Assembly: GCA_933228675.1 (NCBI GenBank)
Contig: OW121744.1
Span: 96,119,008 to 96,183,007, forward strand
DNA length: 64,000 bases
Direction of reading: 5' to 3'
DNA from: Stomorhina lunata
Taxonomy: Eukaryota > Arthropoda > Insecta > Diptera > Rhiniidae
Under the pieces are notes generated by a model. The model saw only the letters and a list, made by a program, of their open reading frames with translations, ran no database searches and was not told where the DNA came from. A program made the position numbers and the translations under genes. Below, piece by piece: positions 11,401 to 24,145 of this stretch. Each line of letters starts with the position of its first letter. Position 1 is the first letter of the stretch.

Positions 11401-11740
11401 TATAATTTGTACTAATTTTAGTTCCTCAAGGTTTGGGCAATAATTAAAAAAATGACGACTGCCAATAGCTGCAATTTTTTAAGTTATTGCATTTCTTTGA
11501 AAACTATTATGTGAAAAACATTATTTTTTTTTTTTGATTTTTTGGAAGAGGTAAAAAATATCTTCCTTTATTCGTCGATAGTTTTTATTACCTTAAATTC
11601 TTCAAAGTACATACATTCAAAAGTATGAAATTTTGAATGCTAATATCTGCAAATTTTTAAGTTGTTACAGTTTTTTGGAAAATACTATGATCTTTTCTTT
11701 GAAAATAGTTTTGAAAAATGTCATTCCTTTAAGGCTCAAG
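8431..11740. repeat. Diverged dimeric tandem repeat, block 3
   Basis: This is the longest and best-preserved block. CTGCCAATAACTGC-like phrases occur near 8610, 8789, 8935, 9113, 9245, 9419, 9551, 9779, 9917, 10095, 10230, 10410, 10520 and 10692. Spacing again alternates between about 175-180 and 110-146. The 9551-9779 interval is longer because of a short internal duplication around 'aaagaggtatc'. The array-end module (10734-11330) sits inside it and repeat-type sequence continues to about 11740. The 60-90-codon frames here are repeat shadows. Confidence 0.85.
10734..11330. repeat. Array-end module, copy 2 (empty-site paralogue)
   Basis: Parallel to 956-1975 but without the SINE. At 10921-10940 it runs directly from 'taacattgtaattg' into 'tacctcatgcctac', where copy 1 carries about 370 extra bases. 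It therefore shows the pre-insertion state. Confidence 0.7.
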
Positions 11741-12840
11741 TGGACTATCAATAATTTCAAATGACTTTAATAACTTCTGTATTTGTTGTATTTGTTTTCT
11801 TATTAGAATTTTTTGTTTTATTCTGGCCGTTTCTGTCTTCAGATTCAAAAATTGAAAAGTAGTATGGCGCTCTCAAATATTCAAAAATTTCCATAACATT
11901 TTTTTTTCATGTAATAATAACAACCTATCTTCATTTATGTATTAATTGCTTTAATTTGACCACTTCTTTTATGAAATAACAACACTGTGCCTTCACCGAA
12001 AGGAAGCAAGGGAGTGAACTAAGCAAAAGCACATTCATAAACATGTAAATCAGGTCAAAACAATGCATTTGACAATGAATTATACCTTTCAGTAGTTAAA
12101 TGGAAATTTTCATTCTCTTTCCCAACATACATTTTAGCCAATTCTTTTTGATACTATAACAAAAGCTATGAAATATCAAAAAAAATAAAACAAAAGCTAG
12201 AAAAATCCCTAGACAGACAGTTCAATGTATTTTGTTAAAACAAAAAATAGCAACAAACTGGGCCTTTTCCATTACCATCTAAAAGGTATTTAGTAATTTA
12301 CAAAAAAAATGAAAATAAAGACAAAAAGCAATAGAAATGATAAGTTATTGTTTCATTATTGGTTATTCAGCAAATGATTTGTTATAAAGGTTTTCGCCTT
12401 ATTCACTTCTTCCAACAGCCTCAACATCAGCATCATTAAAATCCTGTCATCTAGCCCAGGCCGGCAAGCAGTAGCAGCAGCTCGGCCTGTGCTTAACATC
12501 CAGTCATATATCCAGTCGGTTGTGGTACTGACTACTGAAAAGAACCTGTCATGGTTGTTCTTTTTTTTTTCTACTCTAGATATATTTTACCTTTATTGCC
12601 ATTTAAAACCTTGAAGAATGTAACGTATATAGAACGAAAAAAAAATAGGAAAAATGGGTGCAAAGAATGTATGATGTGTCGGCTGCAGAGGTGATATGAT
12701 GACAAAACTGAAAATTTACACAACGTTGCTAGGTTAAACTGTGTCTTTGTTATGCTTTCCAATACCCTACATTCAGGAATAGCGACAAAGCAAAAATCTT
12801 GTCTGGTTGACTCTCAATCACTTCCTGGTTTTTCTAAAAA
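11741..12840. other. Spacer with a small GC-richer island
   Basis: Mostly AT-rich and featureless. Bases 12410-12560 are less AT-rich and include GGCCGGCAAGCAG followed by a short (AGC)n and GCTCGGCC. No frame, splice sites or RNA fold could be supported. Confidence 0.4.
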
Positions 12841-14812
12841 AAAAATTTTTCTATAGAAAAATTTTTTTATCGAAAATTTTTCTATAGAAAAATTTTTTTT
12901 ATTGAAAATTTTTCTATAGAAAAATTTTTTTTATTGAAAATTTTTCTATAGAAAAATTTTTTTTATTGAAAATTTTTCTATAGAAAAATTTTTTTATTGA
13001 AAATTTTTCTATAAAAAATTTTTTTTTATCGAAAATTTTTCTATTGAAAAATTTACGATAAAAAAATTTTTCTTAGAAAAATTTTCTATAAAAAAATTTT
13101 TCTATAAAAAAAATTTTTCTATAGAAAAATTTTCGATAAAAAAATTTTTCTATAGAAAAATTTTTCTATAGAAAAATTTTTCTATAGAAAAATTTTTCTA
13201 TAGAAAAATTTTCGATAAAAAAATTTTTCTATTGAAAAATTTACGATAAAAAAATTTTTCTTAGAAAAATTTTCTATAAAAAAATTTTTCTATAAAAAAA
13301 TTTTTCTATAGAAAAATTTTCGATAAAAAAATTTTTCTATAGAAAAATTTTCGATAAAAAAATTTTTCTATAGAAAAATTTTCGATAAAAATATTTTTCT
13401 ATAGAAAAATTTTCGATAAAAAAATTTTTCTATAGAAAAATTTTCGATAAAAAAATTTTTCTATAGAAAAATTTTCGATAAAAAAATTTTTCTATAGAAA
13501 AATTTTCGATAAAAAAATTTTTCTATAAAAAAATTTTCGATAAAAAAATTATTCTATAGAAAAATTTTCGAGAAAAAAATTTTTCTATATATAAATTTTC
13601 GAGAAAAAAATTTTCTCTAGAAAAATTTTAAATATAGAAAAAATTTCGAGAAAAAAATTTTTCTTTAGAAATTTTTCTATAGAAAAATTTTCGATAAAAA
13701 AATTTTTCTATAGAAAAATTTACGATAAAAAAATTTTTCTATAGAAAAATTTTCAATGAAAAAATTTTTCTATAAAAAAATTTTTCTATAGAAAAATTTT
13801 CGATAAAAAAATTTTTCTATAGAAAAATTTTTTTATCGAAAATTTTCAATAAAAAAAAAAAAAATTTTCTATAGAAAAATTTTCGATAAAAACATTATTC
13901 TATAGAAAAATTTTCGAGAAAAACATTTTTCTATATATAAATTTTCGAGAAAAAAATTTTCTCTAGAAAAATTTTAAATATAGAAAAATTTTCGAGAAAA
14001 AATTTTTCTTTAGAAGATTTTTCGATAAAAAAATTTTTCTATAGAAAAATTTTCGATAAAAAAATCTTTCTATAGAAAAATTTTCAATAAAAAAAATGTT
14101 TCTATAGAAAAATTTTCGATAAAAAAATTTTTCTATAGAAAAATTTTCGATAAAAAATTTTTCTATAGAAAAATTTTCGATAAAAAATTTGTCTATAGAA
14201 AAATTTTCGATAAGAAAATAGAAAAATTTTCGATTAGAAAATTTTTCTATAGAAAAATTTTCGATAAAAAAATTTTTCTATAGAAAAATTTTTTTATCGA
14301 AAATTTTCAATAAAAAAAAAAAATTTCTATAGAAAAATTTTCGATAAAAACATTATTCTATAGAAAAATTTTCGAGAAAAAAATTTTTCTATATATAAAT
14401 TTTCGAGAAAAAAATTTTCTCTAGAAAAATTTTAAATATAGAAAAATTTTCGAGAAAAAATTTTTCTTTAGAAGATTTTTCGATAAAAAAATTTTTCTAT
14501 AGAAAAATTTTCGATAAAAAAATCTTTCTATAGAAAGATTTTCAATAAAAAAAAACGTTTCTATAGAAAAATTTTCGATAAAAAAATTTTTCTATAGAAA
14601 AATTTTCGATAAAAAATTTGTCTATAGAAAAATTTTCTATAAGAAAATTTTTCTATAGAAAAATTTTCGATAAAAAAATTTTTCTATAGAAAAATTTTCG
14701 ATAAAAAAAAATTTTCTATAGAAAAATTTTCGATAAAAAATTTTTCTATTAAAAATTTTTCTTTAGAAAAATTTTTTTATGAAAAATTTTTCTATTGAAA
14801 ATTTTTTTTTTG
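12841..14812 (+). repeat. Array A: 31-bp palindromic repeat (CTATAG core)
   Basis: The main unit is 31 bp. It combines the 16-bp palindrome TTTTTCTATAGAAAAA with a CGATAAAAAAA spacer. The first ~200 bp (12841-13040) and the last ~100 bp read in the opposite orientation (spacer TTTTTATCG or TTTTTATTG), so the array flips twice. CGAGAAAAA and TCTCTAG variants mark a higher-order structure. No sequence here codes for protein. Confidence 0.95.
13801..14695. repeat. 448-bp higher-order duplication inside array A
   Basis: A variant-rich block starting near 13801 recurs near 14249 with the same order of variants: a reversed TTTTTTTATCG unit, a poly-A stretch, CATTATTC, CGAGAAAAA, TATATATAAA, TTTTCTCTAG, TTTAAATATAG and TTTAGAAGATT. 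An older partial copy with some of these markers is at about 13565-13680. Confidence 0.8.
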
Positions 14813-16465
14813 TCATTTTTTGTTAGTAATTCCACCTTGAAGTCGCTCAATGCTACCAATTTTCATCCTTTCCATTGTTTGTAATTTTATTTTTCAATTT
14901 TCCTAGACTAATGACAACAACACTTGGACTGCCACATACTTATAACATATACCAAAAAGAATCTTCCTTTCATTGGAATGTCTAACTAAAGTCTTGACTG
15001 TTTTACTTTTTCTTCGACGTCCTCCATGGCTCTTAATAAATGTGTAGGTTCATTATCGTCAAACAACGTCTGTCGGTTTGTAGGTTTTTCAATTGTTCAA
15101 AAAGCAGCAGCTTCTGTAGAAAATCATTACTGTCTTCCTGTATTTTTTTCCATATTATTTTCTAGGGTTATACAATATTTGTCTGAATATGTGGCTGAAC
15201 GTAAGGGAAACAAAATCTATTGTTCGGTTTTCTTACCCAGTTTTTCCTTTGGCTCTTCTACTGTTTAATGACGTTTCTTGGTTTGGTTTTTCTTTAGCAT
15301 CTGAAAAATCTTTTCACAAATTTTTATTATTTATACTCAAGTCTCACTCTGTGTTTAAAAGTAATAAGTATTTTAGTGTTTAACAAAAGGCATAAATTAT
15401 CCTTCGCTTTTTTATATAAATTTTCTACTGTCTTAGGGCTGCTGGGTTTTTCTTTCTGTTCAATCTTTTGTCGCTTTTTTGTCACTAAAGTATTTGTTCT
15501 ATATAAATATTTTGAAAAGGATAAGAAAATATATAACAAACAATAGTTAAAGAAAAAAAAAACCCACAATTTTTTTTCGAAATAATATGATGAAGTAACA
15601 TTTTCAATAAAAACCATATTGTCATGTGGGTGGCCAAAAAGAAACCTTCACTCATTATTTATCCTAGAAAAGAAGAGTTTATTTAATAAGGAAAATCCAA
15701 CAAAGACTCAATATCTATGGACTAAGTAAGTAGTTCATCTTGATTGAGTATGTCATATAAATATTATTTAATAAAGTTTCCCTGACTTAGTTTTCATTCT
15801 TTACTTTATTGATTATATAAGAATGTCCTTTGTCCTTCTAATATAATTAGGTTTGGTTCTAAGAAAGATTAGCTAAGGAAAACAAATAATTAATACTGAA
15901 TTATGTTCTTTTTTTTAAATTATTTTATCATCTTTTTTATAAAAAAAAGTTTAATAGCCCCGTAAGAGGATTTTAAAGGCTTAAATTTGAAAATAAGAAA
16001 AAAAAAACACCTGTAAAAGAATTTAGATCATCAGGTCATTAATCATTTTTAGAGAATCAGAAAAATATATATATTCGAGGGTTTGATTGTTTAAATATTA
16101 ATCTTAAGTTAAAAATTGTTATGATTTGAAAAAAACTTATAAATAAAATGATCAAATTTCAAAAAATTAGAAAAACTATCGCAGCTGATTAGGTTAAATA
16201 AAATGATTCTGGTTATTTTTAGGCATATTTAAAATATGTATTTGAATCTGTTCATTTAAGCATTATTTATTTAAAATATGCAAACATATGCAGATAATTT
16301 GTTTTCTGTTAAAAAGCTGAGACATTAAACTTTTATTTGACATAAATGTTATCTTATGAGTTTTTCCGCATTTTTTTGATTTAAGGCAAAATATGCAAAT
16401 ATTTGCTGACGATATTAAACCTTCTTAAGTCTTGCAGTACATAAAGTTATTATCTGCCCTCCCGT
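14813..16465. other. Spacer with weak open frames
   Basis: Three modest frames lie here: plus 15026-15268 (80 codons, ATG in CTCCATGG), plus 15189-15383, and minus 15327-15617 (96 codons, with a hydrophobic run near residues 18-34). They overlap each other, resemble no family I know, and have no convincing splice or promoter signals. I do not call any of them a gene. Confidence 0.4.
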
Positions 16466-18504
16466 ACGTCTAAATTTCCTATAAAAATAAGAAATCTTAG
16501 AAAAATTTCCTATAAAAATAAGACATTTTCGAAAAATTTCCTATAAAAATAAGAAATTTTTGAAAAATTTCCTTTAAAAATAAGTAACTTTTGAAAAATT
16601 TCTTATAAAAATATGAAAATATTGAAAATTTTCCTATAAAAATAAGAAATTTTTGATAAAAATAAGATATTTTTGATAAAAAATAAGAAATTTTTGATAA
16701 AAATAAGAAAATTTCCTATAAAAATAAGACACTTTTGAAAAATTTCCTACAAAAATAAGAACCATTTGAAAAATAAGAAATTTTTGAAAAATTTGCTACA
16801 AAAATAAGAAATGTTTGAAAATATGCTACAAAAATAAAAAAATTTTTAAAAATTAGAAAAAAAAATTTTTTGAAAAATTTCCTATAAAAATAAGAAAATT
16901 TATAAAAATGTCCTATTTTTATAGAAAAGTATTCAAAAATTTTATATTTTTAAAAAAGTTTTTCAAAAATTTCCTATTTTTATAGGAAATTTTGGAAAAA
17001 TTTCCTACTTTTATAGGAATTTTTTCAAAAATTTTCTATTTTAATATTTATATTATTATTTATATAAAAATGTTTCAAAAATTTCCTATTTTTATAAGAA
17101 ATTTTTAAAAATTTCTTATTTTCGCAATTTTTTGAAATTTTTAAAAAATTCCTTGAAAAAATAAGAAATTTTTAAAAAAATTTCTATAGAAATATTAAAT
17201 TTTTGTAAACTTTCCTATAAAAATGGGAAATTTTTGAACAATTTCCTATAAAAGTATGAACATTTTCAAAAAATTTCCTATTTTAATAGGAAGTTCTTCA
17301 AAAAGTTCCGATTTTTATAGGGAATTTTCAAAAAATTTCTATTTTTATAGGAAATTTTTATTTTTATAGGAAATTTTTCAAAAATTTTTATATTTATAGA
17401 AAATGTTTCAAAAATTTCCTATTTTTATAGGAAATTTTTGAAAATTTTTTTATTTTTATAGAAAATTTTTGAAACATTTTTTATTTTTAAGAAAATTTTT
17501 GAAATTTTTTTTTATTTTTATAGAAAATTTTTCAACTTTTCCTATTTTTATAGGAAATTTTTTCAAATTTTCCTATTTTTTATAGGAAATAATTAAAAAT
17601 TTCCTATTTTTATAGGAAATTTTTCAAAAATTTCCTATTTTTATAGGAAATTTTTCAAAAATTTCCTATTTTTGTAGGAAATTTTTGAAAAATTTCCTGT
17701 TTTTATAGAAAATTTTTCAAAAATTTCCTGTTTTTATAGGAAATTTTTCAAAAATTTCATATTTTTATAGGAAATTTTTTAAAAATTTCATATTTTTATA
17801 GGAAACTATTCAACAACTTCCTAATTTTTTTAAGAAATGTTTAATATCTTTCCTATTTTTATAGGAAATTTTTAATTAATTTCCTATTTTTATAGGAAAT
17901 TATTCAAAAATTTCTTATTTTTATTGGAAATTTTTCAAAAATTTCTTATTTTTATAGGAAATTTTTAAAAAAAATTTTATTTTTTATAGCAAATTTTTGG
18001 AAAATTTCCTATTAATATAACGAACTTTTGAAAAAAATTCTATAAAAAAATTATTAATATTAATAATTTCCTATTTTTATAGGAAATTTTTCAAAAACTT
18101 CTTATTTTTTATAGGAAATTTTTCAAAAATTTATTTTCTTTCTAGGAAATTTTTTAAAAATTTCTTATTTTCATATGTAAGTTTTCAAAAATTTCTTATG
18201 ATTATAAGAATTTTTTAAAAAATTTCTTATTTTGTAGGAAATTTTTTAAAAATTTCTTATTTTTTATAGGAAAATTTTCAAATATTTATATAAATATTTA
18301 TATTTATCGGAAATTTTTATTTTTTATAGGAAATTCTTTATTTGTTATAGGAAATTTTTCAAAAATTTGTTTAATAAATAGAAATTTTTTTAAAATTTTC
18401 TTAATTTTAAAATTTTTAATTTTTTTTTTTAATAATTTTTATAGGAAATTTTTCAAAAGTTTATCGTTTTTTAGAAGAAATTTTTCAAAAACTTCTTATT
18501 TTAT
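16466..18504 (-). repeat. Array B, left part: ~31-bp TTTCCTAT/ATAGGAAA repeat
   Basis: This is a diverged relative of arrays C and E. From 16470 to about 16915 units read TTTCCTATAAAAATAAG then AAATTTTTGAAAAA. From about 16920 onward they read the complementary way (TTTTTATAGGAAATTTTTCA). The array is broken at 18505 by a large insertion and resumes at about 23683. Confidence 0.9.
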
Positions 18505-20643
18505 ACTAGCTTTATAACCCGCTACTTCGTTAGCGGCACCATTTGAATTGACAAAGTTACAAAATTTACCAAAATAACTTTTTCACTTATTTATCAATTC
18601 CGATATAAGTTAAATTAAATACTTATTGGTTCTTAAGATACATATAGGACAAAATAAGTACCTACCCTCTACATTTTCAAAAAAGTACTACACACGCCTC
18701 CCTTATTATTGTAGCTGACCCAATTTTGATTGCTAACCCAATTTAAATCTTGTTCTTGTCGCTTTTGATTTTGAATATTTTACAAAAGTTTCCTTTTTTA
18801 CCCGTTGTTTACCCCTGATCAGCCAAATTAAAAAAAAAATCCGGATACATGTCCTAATATTTTTATTGCTGATCTTAACTCAATTTTTGTTAATTGAAAA
18901 AAATACCAAACAACTGTCACATATTTCTTCAATGTCAATAGAACAGTTCATAAATCATTGATTTATTTATTATTTTATTGACTTAAACAACATGTACAGT
19001 TTAAAAGGAAAAAACCTATCTTTAAATTTTTGACCCGTTTTTATTATTTTTGATTGCGGTATAAATTTTGTTTCTATAATAATTGATTCAAAAATTATAT
19101 ATGGGTCAAAAAAGTACCAAAATTTAGTTTTTATCCTTTTTATTCCCTATTTTTAGCTCATTTACGAAAAGTACCTACTAAAAACATGACTTTTTATTTT
19201 TCTATTCGATCTAAATCCAATATAATTTTTTTTCTGTCGATATTAGTATCAGAGATATAACTTTACTAATGTTTTTATTTTCTACCCTATTTTAACCCCA
19301 AAAAAGAAAAAGAAGATATAATGTCATCGATTTTTCCCTTTTTTACCCCTTTGATTGACACATCTCTAATTTATACTTCTGACTTCATTAGCTTAAATGA
19401 ATATTTTCCCGTTTTCACCTTTTGGAACCCCATTTATCGTTAAAGTACCAACCACATGTTTAATATTTTGTTAATACTTATTGATTGTGGCATAAAGTGA
19501 GTCTTTATGTTTATAAGTTCAAAAGATACGTATGTGTTAAAAAAAAGTACAAAAATATAGTTTTCACCCTTTTTGCCCTTATTAGTGCCATTTCCAAAAA
19601 AAGTACAGAACACATGTCCCTTTCATTTTCTAGCCGATTATATGATTTATTCATTTTCTAGCCTGTTTTAACCATAAGCGGCCAAATTAAAAAAAAAAAA
19701 GTACCGAACCCGTGTCCTTTAATTTTTAATGCTGATCATAGACCAATTTAATCTTTGTTTCTATCACTTTTGATTTATGAGATATTACCGATTACCGATT
19801 TTCCCCCTTTTTACTCCAAAAATTAAAAAAAGGAATCAATCGCGTGTCTTATACTTCTGCAATGTGAATAGACCTGTCTGTAAATTATACTTCTGGCTTT
19901 ATTTGTTTAAATTATATTCATAGTTTACACTCTTTTGTGCCTCATTTATCGTAAAAGCGGGAAGCACCTTCTTAATTTTTGTTAGTCCTTATCAATTGTG
20001 ATGTAAATAGAGTATTTATGTTTATTAGTTCAAGAGATACTTATAGGGTTAATAAAGTACCAAAATATAGTTTTTTTCCCTTTTTCTCCCTTATTAGTTC
20101 CATTTCCAAAAAAGTACCAAACTCGTGTCCCCTTTTTTTGCAAGATGATCCAAATCCAATTTCAACTTTGTTTCTAACGATGTAAATTTCGGAGATATGA
20201 TGTTACTAATTTATCCATTTTCTTTTTCAATATGAATCCACCCGTCTGTAAATTACAGTTCTGGCTTTATTAATTAAAAATATTTGAATATTTGAATATA
20301 TTTGAATATTTCCCAGTTTTTATCTTTTTTACCTCAATTATCGTAAAAGTACCAAATACGTGTCTTACTTATCAATTGTGACGTTTACTGTTTCTCTATG
20401 TTTGTTATTTCAAAAGATACGTATGGGTTCAAAAAAAGTACCAAAATATAGTTTTTGCCCTTTTTTACCCTTATTAGTACCATATTCAAAAAAGTACCGA
20501 ATACGTTTCTCGTTTTTTTTTTCAGCCCATCCGAAGCAAATTTCAACTCTATTCCTATCGTTTTGAATTTCGGAGATATGACGTTACTAATATTTCCCAT
20601 TTTTCCCTGTTTTAACCCCAAAACGGCCGAATTAAAGAAAAAA

Positions 20644-23500
20644 GTACCGAATACATGTCTCTTAATTTAAAGTGCCGATTTTAGACCGATTTAGTTGTTG
20701 TTTCTATCACTTTTGGCTAAGAAGATATATTTTTAGCGATTTTTACCCCCAAAGTACCAGGCACTTATTTTACTTTTTTCAGTGTCAATTTACCAGCCAA
20801 TAAATTATGCTTCTGGCTTCATTAGCCGAAAAGATATTCTTAGCTAAAAAGCAAAACACCTACTTTTGAATATTTTCCCTTTTTTTACCCTTTCGTCCCA
20901 CATTAATCGCAAAAGTACCAAATACGTGTTAAATAGTTTTTTAATGCCTATCAGTTGCGATATAAATTATGTTTCTATGTTTATTAGTTTAAAAGATATA
21001 TATGGGTTAAAAAAGTACCAAAATATAGTTTTTACCCTTTTTTATTCTTATTAGTACCATTTTTGAAATAGTACCAAATGCGTGGCCATTTATTTTTTTA
21101 TCCGATTCAAATCCAATTTAAACTTCGTTTGCATCGGTGTTAGTTTCGGAGATATGATGTTACTAATTTCTCCCTTTTTACCCTTTAAAAGGTCGAATTT
21201 CAAAAAAGTACCGAATACGTGTCCCTTAATTTTTAGTGCTGATCTCAGACTAATTTAGTTTTTGTTTCTATCACTTTTGATTTAGAAGATATATTTTTTT
21301 ACCCCCAAAATTAAAAAAAGTACCAAAAATGTATTTTATTTTTTCTTTGTCAATCTACCAGTCAATTAATTATACTTCTGGCTTCATTAGCCTAAAAGAT
21401 ATCCATAGCTTAAAACAAAAAACCTACCCTTAAATATTTTCCCTTTTTTACCCTTTTGTACCCCATTAATCGCAAAAGTACCAAATACGTATTTAATTGT
21501 TTTTTAATATCTATCTGTTGCGATATAAATTATGTTTCTATGTTTATTAGTTCAAAAGATACATATTAGTTGAAAAAAGTACCAAAATATAGTTTTTACC
21601 CTTTTTTTATCCTTATTAATGCCATTTCCAAAAAAGTACCAAGCACGTGTCTCCTTATTTTCCTAGCCGATTCAAATCCAATTTCAACTTTGTTTGCATC
21701 GATGTTGGTTTCGGAGATATGATGTTACTAATTTCTCCCTTTTCTACCCTGTTTTACCTTCTAAGAGGTTGAACTTCAAAAAAGTACCGAACATGTGTTC
21801 CTTAATTTTAAGTGCCAATCTCAGACCAATTTAGTTTTTGTTTCTATCACTTTTGGTTTAGAAGATATACTTTACCGATTTTTACCCCCAAAATTAAAAA
21901 AAAGTACCAAACACGTAGCTTATTTCTTTTCAATGTAAATATACCAGTCAATAAATTATACTTCTAACTTCATTAGCCTAAAAGATATCCATGGCTAAAA
22001 AGCAAAAAACCTATCCTTGAATATATTCCCTTTTTTAAACCTTTTGTACCCCATTAATCGCAAAAGTACCAAATACGTATTTAGTTCTTTTTTAATATCT
22101 GTCGGTTGCGATATAAAATATGTTTCTATGTTTATTAGTTCAAAAGATACATATGGGTTAAAAATAGTACCAAAATATAGTTTTTACCCTTTTTTATCCT
22201 TATTGTTGCCATTTTCAAAAAAGTACTAAACACGTGTCCCCTTATTTTTCTAGCCAATTTAAATCCAATTTCAACTTTGTTTCTATCTGTATTGGTTTCG
22301 GAGATATGATGTTACTGATTTCTCCCTTTTCTACCCTGTTTTACCTTCTAGGAGGTTGAATTTCATAAAAGTACCGAACACGTGTCCCTTGGTTTTAAGT
22401 GCCGATCTCAGACCAATTTAGTTTTTGTTTCTATCACTTTTGGTTTAGAAGATACACTTTACAGATTTTTACCCCCAAAATTAAAAAAAAGTACCAAACT
22501 CGTAGTTTATTTTTTTCAATGTCCATCGACCAGTCAATAAATTATACTTCTGGCTTCATTAGCCTCAAAGATATCCATGGCTAAAAACCAAAAAACCTAT
22601 CCTTGAATATTTTCCCTTTTTTACCCTTTTGTACCCCATTAATCGCAAAAGTACCAAATACGTATTTAGTTTTTTTTATAAAATGTGTTTCTATGTTTAT
22701 TAGTTCAAAAGATACATATGGGTTAAAAAAAGTACCAAAATATAGTTTTTACCCTTTTTTATCCTTATTAGTGCCATTTTCAAAAAAGTACCAAACACGT
22801 GTCCCCTTATTTTTGTAGGCGATTCAAATCCAATTTCAACTTTGTTTCTGTCTATATTGGTTTCGGAGATATGATGTTACTAATTTCTCCCTTTTCTACC
22901 CTGTTTTGCCCGCTAGGCGGCCGATTTTCAAAAAAGTACCGAACACGTGTCCCTTAATTTTTAGTACTAATCTCAAGCCAATTTAATTTTCGCTTCTATT
23001 GCTGTTGGTTAAGGAGATATAATGTTACCGATTTTTCCCTTTTTTACCCTTTTAATTGAAAAAAGTACCAAACACGTATTTAATATTTTGTACTGGGCAA
23101 TCGACCTCCCTATAAATTTTATTGGTAGCTTTATTGGTTCAAGTCAAATACAATAAAAAAGAAAAATGGACCTACCCTAAATTTTTTTCCCCGCTTTTCC
23201 CCCTTTTTGAACCCTGAATTAAAAAAGTACCAAACACGTGTCTAATATTTTTTTCTTGTTTACCGGCTCCGTTTTGAATTTTGTTACTCTGTTGATTGGT
23301 TCAAAAGATACACATGGGTTTAAAAAAGTACCAACATTTCATTTTTACCCTTTTTACCCCCTATTTGTCCCATCTGCTAAAAAGTACCAAACACGTGTCT
23401 ACTTATTTTTGCAGCTGATCCCAAAGCAATTTCAATTTTGGGCCTATGACGTTTACTTCCGGAGATACAGCATTACTAATTTTTCCCTTTTTTACCCCTT
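20644..23500. repeat. ~570-bp higher-order repeat inside the 5.2-kb element
   Basis: The phrase AAAAGTACCGAA recurs at 20644, 21208, 21784, 22371 and 22936, a spacing of 564-587 bp. Each unit contains five or so sub-blocks. Each sub-block ends in a TTTTTACCC pyrimidine run followed by AAAAAGTACC. More degenerate sub-blocks extend left to about 18550. Later units carry perfect CACGTG motifs at 21644, 22231, 22379, 22796, 22944, 23235 and 23392. Confidence 0.8.
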
Positions 23501-23622
23501 TTTACCCCCTTAGAGGCCGAATTTCCAAAAATCCCGTCTTAGTGGACCTATACTTTGAAAAAAGTACCCGCTGTCAAAATTTCAGCTCTCTAGCTTTAGC
23601 CGTTTGGGCTGTGCGATGATGA

Positions 23623-23654
23623 GTCAGTCAGTCAGTCAGTCAGTCAGTCAGTCA
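23623..23654. repeat. (GTCA)8 microsatellite
   Basis: Eight perfect GTCA units near the 3' end of the 5.2-kb element, preceding its TA-rich tail. Confidence 0.95.
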
Positions 23655-23682
23655 CGTTAGAGTTTTATATATATAGATAGAT

Positions 23683-24145
23683 AATTTTTCAAAAGTATCT
23701 TATTTTTATAGGAAATTTTTCAAAAAATTTTAATTTTATTAGCCAATTTTTCAAAAATTGATCATTTTTTATATGAAATTTTTCAAAGACTTATTTTTTA
23801 TATGAAATTTTTCAAAGACTTATTTTTTATAGGAAATTTTTCAAAAATTTCTTATTTTGATAGGAAATTTTTTAAAAATTTCTTTTTTTTATAGAAAATA
23901 TTTCAAAAATTTCTTATTTCTATAGGAAGTTTTTCCAAAGTTTCTTTTTTATAGGAAATTTTTCAAAAATTTCATATTTTTATAGGAAATTTTTCAAAAA
24001 TTTCTTTTTTCTTTTCAAAATTTTTTTTATAATTTTTATAGGTAATTTTTCAAAAATTTCCTATAAAAATAAGAAATTTTTGAAAAATTTCCAATAAAAA
24101 TAAGAAATTTTTGAATAATTTTCCTATAAAAATAAGATATTTTTG
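23683..24145 (-). repeat. Array B, right part
   Basis: Continuation of array B after the insertion, in the ATAGGAAATTTTTCA orientation. It flips back to TTTCCTATAAAAATAAG at about 24060. The whole array thus has outer parts in one orientation and an inner part in the other. Confidence 0.85.

Larger units (their letters stand above)
18505..23682 (+). mobile_element. 5.2-kb repeat-bearing mobile element inserted in array B
   Basis: Array B stops at 18504 and resumes at about 23683, so this block is an insertion. It opens ACTAGCTTTATAACC with a perfect hairpin CCGCTA/TAGCGG (18519-18524 and 18531-18536). It closes with a conserved-looking 'tagccgtttgggctgtgcgatgatga', (GTCA)8 and a TATATATAGATAG tail. 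A 5' hairpin with tetranucleotide and TA microsatellites near the 3' end recalls mini-me-type dipteran elements; this is an inference. The interior is a tandem array built on AAAAAAGTACCAAACACG and TTTTTACCC blocks. It encodes nothing recognisable: the many 60-90-codon frames reading 'KKVPN' arise from the repeat. Confidence 0.75.

Noticed and set aside
15026..15617. Overlapping 64-96-codon frames on both strands
   Set aside because: Mutually overlapping, no recognised domains, no convincing splice or promoter context. Chance frames are expected in this much sequence.
20360..23513. Many 60-90-codon frames with recurring 'KKVPN' segments
   Set aside because: They are translations of the GTACC-containing tandem repeat in several phases, with no independent coding evidence.
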